Of a DNA stretch of 25,576 nt, positions 1 through 6,665 are shown one piece after another. Made by a program: the position numbers and the translations under genes. The notes under the pieces are model-generated. The model saw only the letters and a program-made list of their open reading frames with translations, had not been told where the DNA came from and ran no database searches. This DNA is from Acidobacteriaceae bacterium (GTDB lineage: Bacteria; Acidobacteriota; Terriglobia; Terriglobales; Acidobacteriaceae), in contig JASIJX010000639.1 of NCBI GenBank assembly GCA_030049955.1, positions 1 through 25,576 of the forward strand, read 5' to 3'. The stretch's first letter is position 1; the number at the start of each line of letters is the position of its first letter.

Positions 1-179
1 CGCGAGTAGCCAATTTGGGATTTCTCTTTAGGCTGTTCACGATTTAGAACGCCGGCCAATCCCATCAACGCCTCGGAAGCGCAGGCCGGGCACCGGTCCG
101 CGCAGTTGCCTACGCAGTGGCAGTCTGCGCACAGGTATGCACTGGACAAGGGCATGTGTTGCATCGAGACGAATGTCAT
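1..179 (-). CDS. Small Cys-rich, probably zinc-binding protein (partial, runs off left edge)
   Basis: From an ATG at 179 the minus strand stays open for 59 codons to the window edge with no stop, so the C-terminus is missing. The visible protein has six cysteines and a histidine in 17 residues (C17, C20, H21, C22, C26, C30, C33, the last pair as CPAC). This resembles a small zinc ribbon or metal-binding knuckle. An AEALMGLAGVL-like helix follows (residues 35-45, here SEALMGLAGVL). A GGGG-TGA stretch 4-10 bases upstream of the ATG is a plausible ribosome site; ATGs at codons 6 and 9 are alternative starts. I do not recognise a named family. The dense Cys spacing and uninterrupted frame make chance unlikely, but the short visible length limits confidence. 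Confidence 0.6.
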   Translation of the reverse strand, partial: MTFVSMQHMPLSSAYLCADCHCVGNCADRCPACASEALMGLAGVLNREQPKEKSQIGYS

Positions 180-559
180 ATTTCACCCCGATCGTCGTAA
201 CGCTGGACAACAATGGTCATGAGAATCCGCTCTCGGCGAGACGACCTATTGAACTTTCTTGTAAGGGTGGATGCGCAGCGCGTCATCGAAGTTGCATTTT
301 GTGAAGTGCATCACAATCGCCGTTGGTCGCGCGCAAGTCGGACCCTGCGGCTATTTGCTTTGAATGCAGTGATTTTCTTCGCAATGCGGGAGGTTGCGCC
401 AGCCCGAGGTCTCTGCGTCAGTCCCGGATTATGCAACCAAAAAGGAGTGTCGCTACGGAATTCCTGACCGCGAACTTACAGGATGGAACTGACAGGAACG
501 CGTCCGATGCAGCCCCGAGGCAGCGGGTTTCCCGTTACACTGAGTTATTGAGGTATTCT
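180..559. other. Intergenic region with no recognisable gene
   Basis: This stretch separates the leftward Cys-rich gene from the rightward TPR gene and should carry both promoters. The frame of the TPR gene stays open upstream of its chosen start (back to 323), but those residues are low-complexity and precede the signal peptide, so I do not count them as coding. No tRNA, repeat or convincing -35/-10 pair was seen. Confidence 0.5.
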
Positions 560-1870
560 GTGCATCGCCCCGCTTTAATGTGCCTGTTGGTTGCCTTACT
601 TTCCGCGGCGGCAGCAGCTCATGGCCAGGTCTCTGGCGCCCCGTCGCCAAAACAGGAGCCCGTTACACGACCGCAGCAAACCGTCTCCGATCAGGTATCG
701 GAAGCCGAAACAGCGATCGCAAACACGGATTGGAAAACGGCCGAGGCGAAACTTGATTCATGGTTGGCCGCGCATCCTCACGATGCGCGCGCGTTGTTCG
801 ATGCCGGGTATGTTGCCGATGTGCAGGACCGGCCCGAGGACGCCGCCAGCCTTTATCGACGTGCCATCCAGGCCGATCCCGATTCATTCGATGCACATCT
901 TCTGCTGGGAATCCTGTTCGCGCGCCAGGGAAAGCTGGACGAAGCGCGCCCCGAGCTGGTGCGCGCCACGCAACTGGACGCCGGCGAAGGCGGCCCGGAA
1001 CTGAAGGCCCGCGCGTGGAGAGCTTTGGCGCGAATTGACCGCGACTCCAATCCCGCCGAAGCCTCGAACGATCTGCTCGAAGCTCTAAAGCTGTCACCGG
1101 AAACAACCGAAGACACGCTGATGGCCGCAGACCTCGCCGTGAGGACCGGTCAGCTTGATGCGGCCGAAGCAGAGTACCGCCGCGTTCTCGCGAAGGATCC
1201 GAAGTCCGAAGCAGCTAATGCCGGCCTGGCGCATCTGCTCATCAAAAAGAAGCAGTATCCCGAAGCGGAGACGCTACTGCGCACAGCCCTCCAACATGCG
1301 CCCGACGATCCCACGCTGACAGCGCAATTGGCTGGTGTGCTAGCCGCAGAGGACAAGGCTGAAGCGTTGCCGATGCTGCAAAAACTGCACGAGCAGCACC
1401 CGGCCGACGCCGCTGTAACGCGCATGCTGTCCGAGGTACTGACTGATGCTGGCGATTTCGCCGGCGCCGATGCGCTCGACGTAAAACTGCTGGCAGCCTC
1501 GCCCAATGATTCTGCTCTGCTCATAGCGCATGGACAAAATCTGGTGCGGCAAATGAAATTTGCAGAGGCGTATGCGGTCTTCGACAAGGCCACGCAACTC
1601 GACCCCTCAAGCGCCGACGGCTGGAGCGGCCTGGCCTTCACGGCTTCGCGCACTGAAAAGCCCCAGGTCACCCTCCACGCGCTAACCATGCGTTCCCGCC
1701 TGCTTCCGGAAAACGCTTCGACTTATTTCCTGTGGGCCACGGCGTACGATTCGCTGCACCAAAAGGCGCAGGCCGCGATCTACTATCATCACTTCCTCGA
1801 CGCAGCCGCCGGCAAATTCCCAACGCAAGAATGGCAGGCAAAACAGCGGCTGCAGATTCTGGAAAAATAA
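560..1870 (+). CDS. Secreted tetratricopeptide-repeat (TPR) protein
   Basis: This is a 436-residue protein built almost wholly of TPR helical hairpins, which usually act as protein-binding scaffolds. From the GTG at 560 the N-terminus is a good signal peptide: a short basic start (HRP), a hydrophobic run LMCLLVALLSAAAAA, then a likely cut after AHG or AHGQ. A GAGG box sits six bases before that GTG, which decides the start over an upstream in-frame ATG at 431 that would bury the signal. TPR-like units recur about every 34 residues, with marks such as A..Y..AI..DP, EARPELVRATQLD, AEAEYRRVLAKDP, AETLLRTALQHAP and AYAVFDKATQLDP. The protein is probably periplasmic; its partner is unknown. It converges on the pyruvate-oxidase-like gene. 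Confidence 0.85.
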   Translation: MHRPALMCLLVALLSAAAAAHGQVSGAPSPKQEPVTRPQQTVSDQVSEAETAIANTDWKTAEAKLDSWLAAHPHDARALFDAGYVADVQDRPEDAASLYRRAIQADPDSFDAHLLLGILFARQGKLDEARPELVRATQLDAGEGGPELKARAWRALARIDRDSNPAEASNDLLEALKLSPETTEDTLMAADLAVRTGQLDAAEAEYRRVLAKDPKSEAANAGLAHLLIKKKQYPEAETLLRTALQHAPDDPTLTAQLAGVLAAEDKAEALPMLQKLHEQHPADAAVTRMLSEVLTDAGDFAGADALDVKLLAASPNDSALLIAHGQNLVRQMKFAEAYAVFDKATQLDPSSADGWSGLAFTASRTEKPQVTLHALTMRSRLLPENASTYFLWATAYDSLHQKAQAAIYYHHFLDAAAGKFPTQEWQAKQRLQILEK

Positions 1871-1958
1871 TGCACAGAGAGCGGGCAGCCAAAGCCGGCT
1901 GTAAACGGAGATCTCGACTTGTTGTATCTGCGGGCCGTCAGTCATTGGGTCTAATCGT

Positions 1959-3701
1959 TTACACAATCTCACGCACCGTGTCGTGAAGGTTGGTGAGCAC
2001 GATCTTCGAGCGGTTCGGTTCACCGCGCATCAGCGCCTCAGCCAGCTTGACTGCCTGACTGGTCTTGATCTTGGCCGGCATCGGCGGCGCGTACTGGTCC
2101 ACACAAGCTTCAATCAACGCCGGTCCGGGGTGGCTCACAATCGAGTCGAGCTGAGCCCCGCATTGCTGAGCATCTTCAATGTGAACTGACTCAAGGCCGC
2201 AGCCCTGCGCGATTTTCACGAAGTCCGCAGGGTAAAGATCGCAAGCATACTCAGGATTGCCGAGGAAGACCATCTGCTCCCACTTGATCTGTCCCAGTGT
2301 GTTGTTCTTAATGACGACAATCTTGATGTTCAGCTTGTAGGCTGCCGCGGTGATCAGCTCGCCCATCAGCATACTCAGCCCGCCGTCGCCGATGATGCAG
2401 TACACCGGCCGGTCAGGATACGCAACTGCCGCTGCGATGGCGTACGGCAATCCGCACGCCATCGTCGCAAGATTGCCGGAGCAACTATGCTTTTGCCCGC
2501 GCAGTGCGGGCACGTATCGCGCCCACCAGGTAGTAATGGTGCCGGAGTCCGAGGTGACGATCGCGTTGTGCGGAATCCGCTTGCCCAACTCCCACCCCAC
2601 TACGTCAGGCCGCATGGGCCGCGCCGGATTTGTTCCGCGCTCTTCCATCAGTTTTTGCCAATTCGCCTTGCCGCGCTGCGCCTTCTTGAGAAAATCCTTG
2701 CCGTGAGGTTCTAACAGCCGGATAAGCGCACGCAGGCATACGCGCGCATCGCCGACAAGCGCCACATCGGCTGGATGCCGCAAGCTTACGCGTTGCGGAT
2801 CGACTTCAATCTGCACGCACTTGACCGAGCCCGGCTTGGGAAGAAACTCAATATACGGAAATGACGAGCCGACGATGAACAACGTGTCACAGGCTTCGAT
2901 TGCGTCCTGCGAAGGCTCGGTGCCCAGCAGCCCGATGCCGCCGGTCGTGTATGGGCTGTCGTCCGGCACGGCTGCTTTGCCCAGTAGTGCCTTGATGATC
3001 GGCGCGCCCAGCAGCTCCGCGCATCGCTCCAGCTCATCCGTAGCCTGCATCGCACCCTGGCCGGCGAGTATCGCAATCTTCTTGCCGCGGTTGAGAATGT
3101 CGGCCGCATGTTCCAGGTCAATCTGGGCCGGCACATGCTCGGGACATGCGGGGATCGTGGACGTATGATTCACCGGATTGCGCGGCGAGCGGCCGGTCTT
3201 CATCTCCTGCACCTGCACGTCCACCGGGATCGTGATGTGTGAAACGCCGCGCTTGGTGATGGCCGAGCGCACGGCCAGGTCGGCTACGCTTTCCATGTGC
3301 GCGCCGCTCATTACTCGCTCGTTGTACACGCATGCGTCAATATAGAGCCTGTCAAGCGCAACATCCTGTTGCGTGAAGGTACCGATCAGATCGCTGTGCT
3401 GCATTCCCGTAATCGCCAGCACCGGTGCCTGGTCCATCTTGGCATCGTAAAGACCATTAAGCAGGTGAATGCCGCCGGGGCCGGACGTGGCGATGCAGAC
3501 GCCTAGCCGGCCGGTGAACTTGGCGTAAGCGCAGGCCGCGATGGCCGCAGCTTCCTCGTGTCGCACGTGAATAAATTGAATTTCCTTCTGATGCTTCCGC
3601 AGCGCCTCAAAGACGCCGTTGATGCCATCTCCGGGCAGTCCGAAAATAGTGTCAACGCCCCACTCAATCAACCGTTGCACCAGCACATCGGAAGCATTCA
3701 T
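1959..3701 (-). CDS. Thiamine-diphosphate enzyme, pyruvate oxidase / pyruvate dehydrogenase (quinone) family
   Basis: This 580-residue protein has the three-domain layout of the POX/acetolactate-synthase family. The N-terminal domain has the FGLPGDGINGV motif (residues 20-30) and the catalytic glutamate in HVRHEEAA (E49/E50), followed by ATSGPGG. The middle domain is a nucleotide-type fold (ILAGQGA region). The C-terminal domain carries the diphosphate/Mg motif from GDGG (438) to NN (467). Relatives decarboxylate pyruvate to acetate (quinone-linked PoxB) or to acetyl phosphate (lactobacillal SpxB/Pox); the sequence alone does not separate these. Acetolactate synthase is less likely because no small-subunit or branched-chain genes lie nearby. 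ATG 3701 is preferred: a GAGGTG box lies nine bases upstream, whereas the in-frame GTG at 3710 overlaps that box. It is convergent with the TPR gene. Confidence 0.85.
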   Translation of the reverse strand: MNASDVLVQRLIEWGVDTIFGLPGDGINGVFEALRKHQKEIQFIHVRHEEAAAIAACAYAKFTGRLGVCIATSGPGGIHLLNGLYDAKMDQAPVLAITGMQHSDLIGTFTQQDVALDRLYIDACVYNERVMSGAHMESVADLAVRSAITKRGVSHITIPVDVQVQEMKTGRSPRNPVNHTSTIPACPEHVPAQIDLEHAADILNRGKKIAILAGQGAMQATDELERCAELLGAPIIKALLGKAAVPDDSPYTTGGIGLLGTEPSQDAIEACDTLFIVGSSFPYIEFLPKPGSVKCVQIEVDPQRVSLRHPADVALVGDARVCLRALIRLLEPHGKDFLKKAQRGKANWQKLMEERGTNPARPMRPDVVGWELGKRIPHNAIVTSDSGTITTWWARYVPALRGQKHSCSGNLATMACGLPYAIAAAVAYPDRPVYCIIGDGGLSMLMGELITAAAYKLNIKIVVIKNNTLGQIKWEQMVFLGNPEYACDLYPADFVKIAQGCGLESVHIEDAQQCGAQLDSIVSHPGPALIEACVDQYAPPMPAKIKTSQAVKLAEALMRGEPNRSKIVLTNLHDTVREIV

Positions 3702-3962
3702 TGAAATCACACCTCAACAGGAAACTTCTGCGCAGCTTGCGGGAACTACTTCCCCGGTTTAGAAGCCCTGCCCGATCAGCGGGTTTCCCGCCGCGCAAGT
3801 TGCATGGAATTGCAGCGCGCGTGTTGCGAAAGAGACAACCGCCCGATTCCGGTGGCTCAAAAGCCCATTCCCGGGTGCGCGCTGATCTCTGGCGCGCGTT
3901 TTCTTTCTCTCTACACCAGAGTTCGCCGGCAGGCCAGCCCGGTATTGCGGTTTGGTGTTGGT

Positions 3963-4472
3963 TCAGGCTGCTTTCTTCGCTGCAGGATTGACGCGATCTG
4001 CAATCGACGTGAACTGATGATCGGCGTGACCCTCTTCCTGCAGCGTCTGCGCCAAAAGCTCCGCATCGCCGTCCCGCCCGAGCACGTGCGCAAAGTGGCG
4101 CGCTGCTCCATAGGCAGCCATCTCATAGTGCTCAATGCGCTGCGCCCCGGTAATCAGCGCGGCATCGCGCACCGCTTCGTGGGAGGAATCCTCGATCATG
4201 TCCTCCGTCTCGTCGATCAGCGCCGTAAGCGCCTTGCACTTGAGGGGCTCGGCCTCGCCGGCAATCTGGCCCAGAATTTTCCTGAGCCTGGTGACCTGAA
4301 CCTCGCTCTCCTTGAGGTGCGAGTCAAGAGCCTGCTTCAATTGAGTGTCGGTAGCAACTTCGATCATGGTCGGTAGCCCGCGTAAGATCTGCTCTTCAGC
4401 CGAGAGCAGCACGCGCAGTTGCTTGATGTACAGTGCCCGCAAATCTGGTAACTTCTCGATTACAAGCTTCAT
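3963..4472 (-). CDS. DUF892 (YciE/YciF-type) ferritin-like protein, copy A
   Basis: This 169-residue, all-alpha protein matches the DUF892 family, a ferritin-like four-helix fold whose E. coli members YciE/YciF are stress-induced and of unsettled function. Family marks are the N-terminal L..LYI.QL..L.SAEEQI segment, the HLKESEVQV..L helix (about residue 53), and the hallmark AQRIEHYEMAAYG (about 110-122), which supplies carboxylate and histidine ligands of the presumed di-iron site. The C-terminus is lysine/alanine-rich. The start at ATG 4472 has a GAGGG box five bases upstream. It lies 97 bases downstream of a second DUF892 gene in the same direction, so the two are probably co-transcribed. 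Confidence 0.88.
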   Translation of the reverse strand: MKLVIEKLPDLRALYIKQLRVLLSAEEQILRGLPTMIEVATDTQLKQALDSHLKESEVQVTRLRKILGQIAGEAEPLKCKALTALIDETEDMIEDSSHEAVRDAALITGAQRIEHYEMAAYGAARHFAHVLGRDGDAELLAQTLQEEGHADHQFTSIADRVNPAAKKAA

Positions 4473-4536
4473 GGCCGCCCTCGTGGCTCGCCTGCCCGTA
4501 TGTGTGATTTTCCCGCTTCAATGAATTGCGGTTGCG

Positions 4537-4555
4537 GAGCGGCAAGCTTCCGCTC
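4537..4555. other. Hairpin between the two DUF892 genes
   Basis: GAGCGG (4537-4542) and CCGCTC (4550-4555) form a perfect 6-bp stem around a 7-base loop. It lies just downstream of the copy B stop codon on the minus strand. No U-run follows, so it may trim or stabilise the transcript rather than end it. Confidence 0.35.
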
Positions 4556-4569
4556 GACGCCATCACTAT

Positions 4570-5064
4570 TTACGCCGCGCGCCGCACCTCGCGGTGCACC
4601 TTTTCGGAAACTTCAGTCAGCTTCTTGTCGGCGGCTTTCTCTTCATACAGCGTCTTCTCCAGAATCTGCGCGATTTGTTGTTTGCCCAACTGCTCCGCAT
4701 AGGTGCGCAAGGTGCCGTATGCCGCCATTTCATAGTGCTCCACGCGCTGCGCTCCCGCAATCATTGCCTCATCGCGCAGTGGGCCATCTTTGGCTTCTTT
4801 CATCGACTTCTCGCCTTCGTCAAGAATGCCCTTCATACCATCGCAGGTTTTGCCCTTCGGGCTCTCATCAAGCATTTCGAAGATCTGCTCCAGGCGCTGA
4901 ATGTGCCCTTCGGTCTCTCTCATGTGGTGCTCGAAGGCGGCGCGCAGGTCGCTCGAAGCGGCAGCCTTGGCCATCTTCGGCAGCGCTTTGGTGATCTGTG
5001 TCTCCGCCGAATAGAGATCCTTCAGCTCATTAACAAATAATCTCTCCATTGAATCAACACCCAT
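4570..5064 (-). CDS. DUF892 (YciE/YciF-type) ferritin-like protein, copy B
   Basis: This 164-residue protein of the same DUF892 family starts MERLFVNELKDLYSAETQI after a five-residue leader. It has the HHMRETEGHIQRLEQIF helix and the diagnostic AQRVEHYEMAAYGTLR motif (about residues 108-123). Copies A and B share helix order and hallmark motif but differ widely elsewhere, so they are old paralogues, not a recent duplication. ATG 5064 is chosen because GGAGG lies six bases upstream; an in-frame GTG just before it would be too close. It is the upstream gene of the probable two-gene unit. The family is linked to osmotic, oxidative and starvation stress in other bacteria; the role here is inferred only from that. 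Confidence 0.88.
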   Translation of the reverse strand: MGVDSMERLFVNELKDLYSAETQITKALPKMAKAAASSDLRAAFEHHMRETEGHIQRLEQIFEMLDESPKGKTCDGMKGILDEGEKSMKEAKDGPLRDEAMIAGAQRVEHYEMAAYGTLRTYAEQLGKQQIAQILEKTLYEEKAADKKLTEVSEKVHREVRRAA

Positions 5065-5292
5065 CACATACCTCCGCTGTGTTGTAGCTCGCTTGCCTCA
5101 GGTTGTGATGCGACCGCGCCACGGCTTCGTTGCTCAAAACGAGCCTGGCGGAAGCATGCAAAACACGCACGATCTTTCGTTTCGAGATCGAAGAGGATTT
5201 TCTGCAAGTTGCTTCAGGTGAGATTGCCCGCTCATTGCGATGCTGCACGCAATTGCACAAAGCATGCGCAACCACGTAGCGATGCGCAGCGA

Positions 5293-5316
5293 GAGGGAAG
5301 CTGGTCAGCTTCCCTC
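5293..5316 (-). terminator. Hairpin downstream of ysc84-like gene, possible terminator
   Basis: A perfect 10-bp inverted repeat (GAGGGAAGCT / AGCTTCCCTC, loop GGTC) begins 27 bases beyond the stop codon of the Ysc84-like gene on the minus strand. The position suits transcript ending, but no T-run follows, so it may only protect the 3' end. Confidence 0.45.
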
Positions 5317-5343
5317 CGGCAAAGCCGCGTTCGTGACTGGTTG

Positions 5344-6051
5344 TTAGCGTCTGTCCTGCGCTTCTCCGAAGAACTGCGAGATTGAATCCAGGAAGCCCTG
5401 CGCTGCGGACGGCGGCGGAACATCACCCTTGAGAATCTGATCGGCCATGTGACCCGAGCCGTACAGCGCGTCAGTATCTGCTCTGTTCTGCTCAGTATCT
5501 GCTCTGTTCTGCGTTACTGTTGTTCCGTTCAGGTCGATGCCCGCAAAGACGCCTCTGCTGCGCGACCAGGTGAGCAGCTCAGCGTGCATGCTGGCATCGG
5601 TTGAGGCCTGTGCGTCGCGTCCCACCGGCCCCGCCGCTGCTGCTGCATCGCCGCCAATTTTGAATTTGTCATGCAGCAGATCCTGAAAACCTTTCTGGTT
5701 CGTGGCCACGAGCGCCAGATCAGTGGACTGCCCGCCGGCCTGCAGGCCCCACGAGCCGCCCGCCATCCGAATGAATATCGGCGCGCTCCAACCGTTAGCT
5801 GTGCGGCAGGTAACCACACCCTGGCCGTAATCGGCGCCCACAATAAATGCGCCTTTCTTCATTCCTGGAACCACGCCCACGCACACTGCCCTGCGCGCGA
5901 TGTCCTCGGGAATCGCTTTGTCTCTATCCGACATGATTTGATTGATAACGTCCTTCGCCGCGTCCAGCCGCGTATCCACTTTCTGCGTGTCGTCAGTGGC
6001 ACGCACAGTGATCGCAGCTCCCGCCAGCAGCAGGGCAAGCAGCTTCTTCAT
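5344..6051 (-). CDS. Ysc84/SYLF-domain lipid-binding protein, exported
   Basis: This is a 235-residue protein. ATG 6051 opens a clear signal peptide (MKKLLALLLAGAAITVRA) and has GGAGGG seven bases upstream; the frame extends further upstream but without an export signal. The mature part is the Ysc84 (SYLF) domain, known for phosphoinositide/lipid binding in eukaryotes and of unknown role in bacteria. Typical marks are IPEDIARRAVCVGVVPG, KGAFIVGADYGQGVVTCR, GWSAPIFIRMAGGSWGLQAGG, and the closing SRGVFAGIDLNGTTV block. After the domain comes a perfect two-copy heptad QNRADTE/QNRADTD, then a short tail ending in QFFGEAQDRR. It is probably periplasmic or envelope-associated. It stands alone, followed by a hairpin. 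Confidence 0.87.
   Translation of the reverse strand: MKKLLALLLAGAAITVRATDDTQKVDTRLDAAKDVINQIMSDRDKAIPEDIARRAVCVGVVPGMKKGAFIVGADYGQGVVTCRTANGWSAPIFIRMAGGSWGLQAGGQSTDLALVATNQKGFQDLLHDKFKIGGDAAAAAGPVGRDAQASTDASMHAELLTWSRSRGVFAGIDLNGTTVTQNRADTEQNRADTDALYGSGHMADQILKGDVPPPSAAQGFLDSISQFFGEAQDRR
5471..5512 (-). repeat. Perfect 21-bp tandem duplication inside the ysc84-like gene
   Basis: The 21-base unit at 5471-5491 is repeated exactly at 5492-5512. It adds seven in-frame residues (QNRADTE then QNRADTD). The perfect identity points to recent slippage; it lies at the end of the SYLF core and keeps the frame. Confidence 0.9.
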
Positions 6052-6088
6052 AAGCCACCCTCCATTGTTTTCATGCGTCGGCTGCGCA

Positions 6089-6112
6089 TACTGCACCGCC
6101 GATCGTGCAGTA
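6089..6112 (-). promoter_or_regulatory. Inverted repeat upstream of ysc84-like gene, possible operator
   Basis: TACTGCAC and GTGCAGTA form a perfect 8-bp dyad around an 8-base spacer, 38 bases before the ATG. The size and spacing suit a dimeric repressor site or a leader hairpin. I could not place a convincing -10/-35 around it. Confidence 0.35.
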
Positions 6113-6268
6113 CGATGCAGAGTTTTCATCCCAGGAAAATCCCTGGCTGTGTTGAAAAAGCAAACGTGCAAGGGCTTGCACTATCAATGGCGGTTCGACG
6201 TGAGTTGCGCCTCACGGAGCAGAATCGCCGGGAAAATTTGTGTACTCTGGTGCGGGCATCCCGTTCCC

Positions 6269-6635
6269 GAATCCGGGCCGCATCCGCTCGCCTATCATCG
6301 CACTGCGCTCCACCAGGATGGGATAAAGACGGCAGACGAACTCACGCGCATCAACGGCAGCCCTCTCGTCCGCGTCGCCGGCTGCGTCATCGCGCGCCAG
6401 CGCCCCGGCACGGCCAAAGGCTTTGTCTTCTCTCGCTCGAGGATGAAACCGGCATTGCCAACGTGTCGTCACGCCCGATATCTTCGAGCGCGACCGCGTC
6501 GTGGTGACGCGCAGCCGTTTTTTACGTGTGGAGGGGTTGCTGCAAAACCAGGGCCGCGTGATCCATTTAAAAGCCGAGCGGCTCATCCCGCTTGAAATCT
6601 CAAACGCGGAGATCCGCTCGCACGATTTTCATTGA
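6269..6635 (+). pseudogene. dnaE2: Remnant of error-prone DNA polymerase DnaE2, C-terminal end, frameshifted
   Basis: The plus strand encodes the last ~120 residues typical of DnaE2 (ImuC), the mutagenic polymerase III alpha-like subunit used in SOS translesion synthesis. From 6275 the frame reads GPHPLAYHRTAL, then LVRVAGCVIARQRPGTAKGF, a diagnostic DnaE2 stretch. At about 6428 one base is missing and the match moves to the next frame (SLEDETGIAN). At about 6462 a second base is missing and it moves again (VVTPDIFERDRVVV, FLRVEGLLQNQGRVIHLKAE), ending at a TGA at 6633-6635. About 900 N-terminal residues including the polymerase active site are absent, and no imuA/imuB lies nearby. It is therefore a dead fragment lying between two leftward genes. 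Two sequencing errors could mimic the shifts but not the missing body. Confidence 0.85.
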
Positions 6636-6665
6636 GGCGCGCTTCGTTTTCCTTCATCGCGCCTT

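Noticed and set aside
213..467. 84-codon plus-strand open frame before the TPR gene
   Set aside because: No ribosome site, no domain, overlaps the open upstream extension of the TPR frame; Arg-rich translation looks random.
1871..1958. CAGCC/GGCTG dyad (5 bp) between the convergent TPR and POX-family genes as a terminator
   Set aside because: Stem too short and no T-run on either strand.
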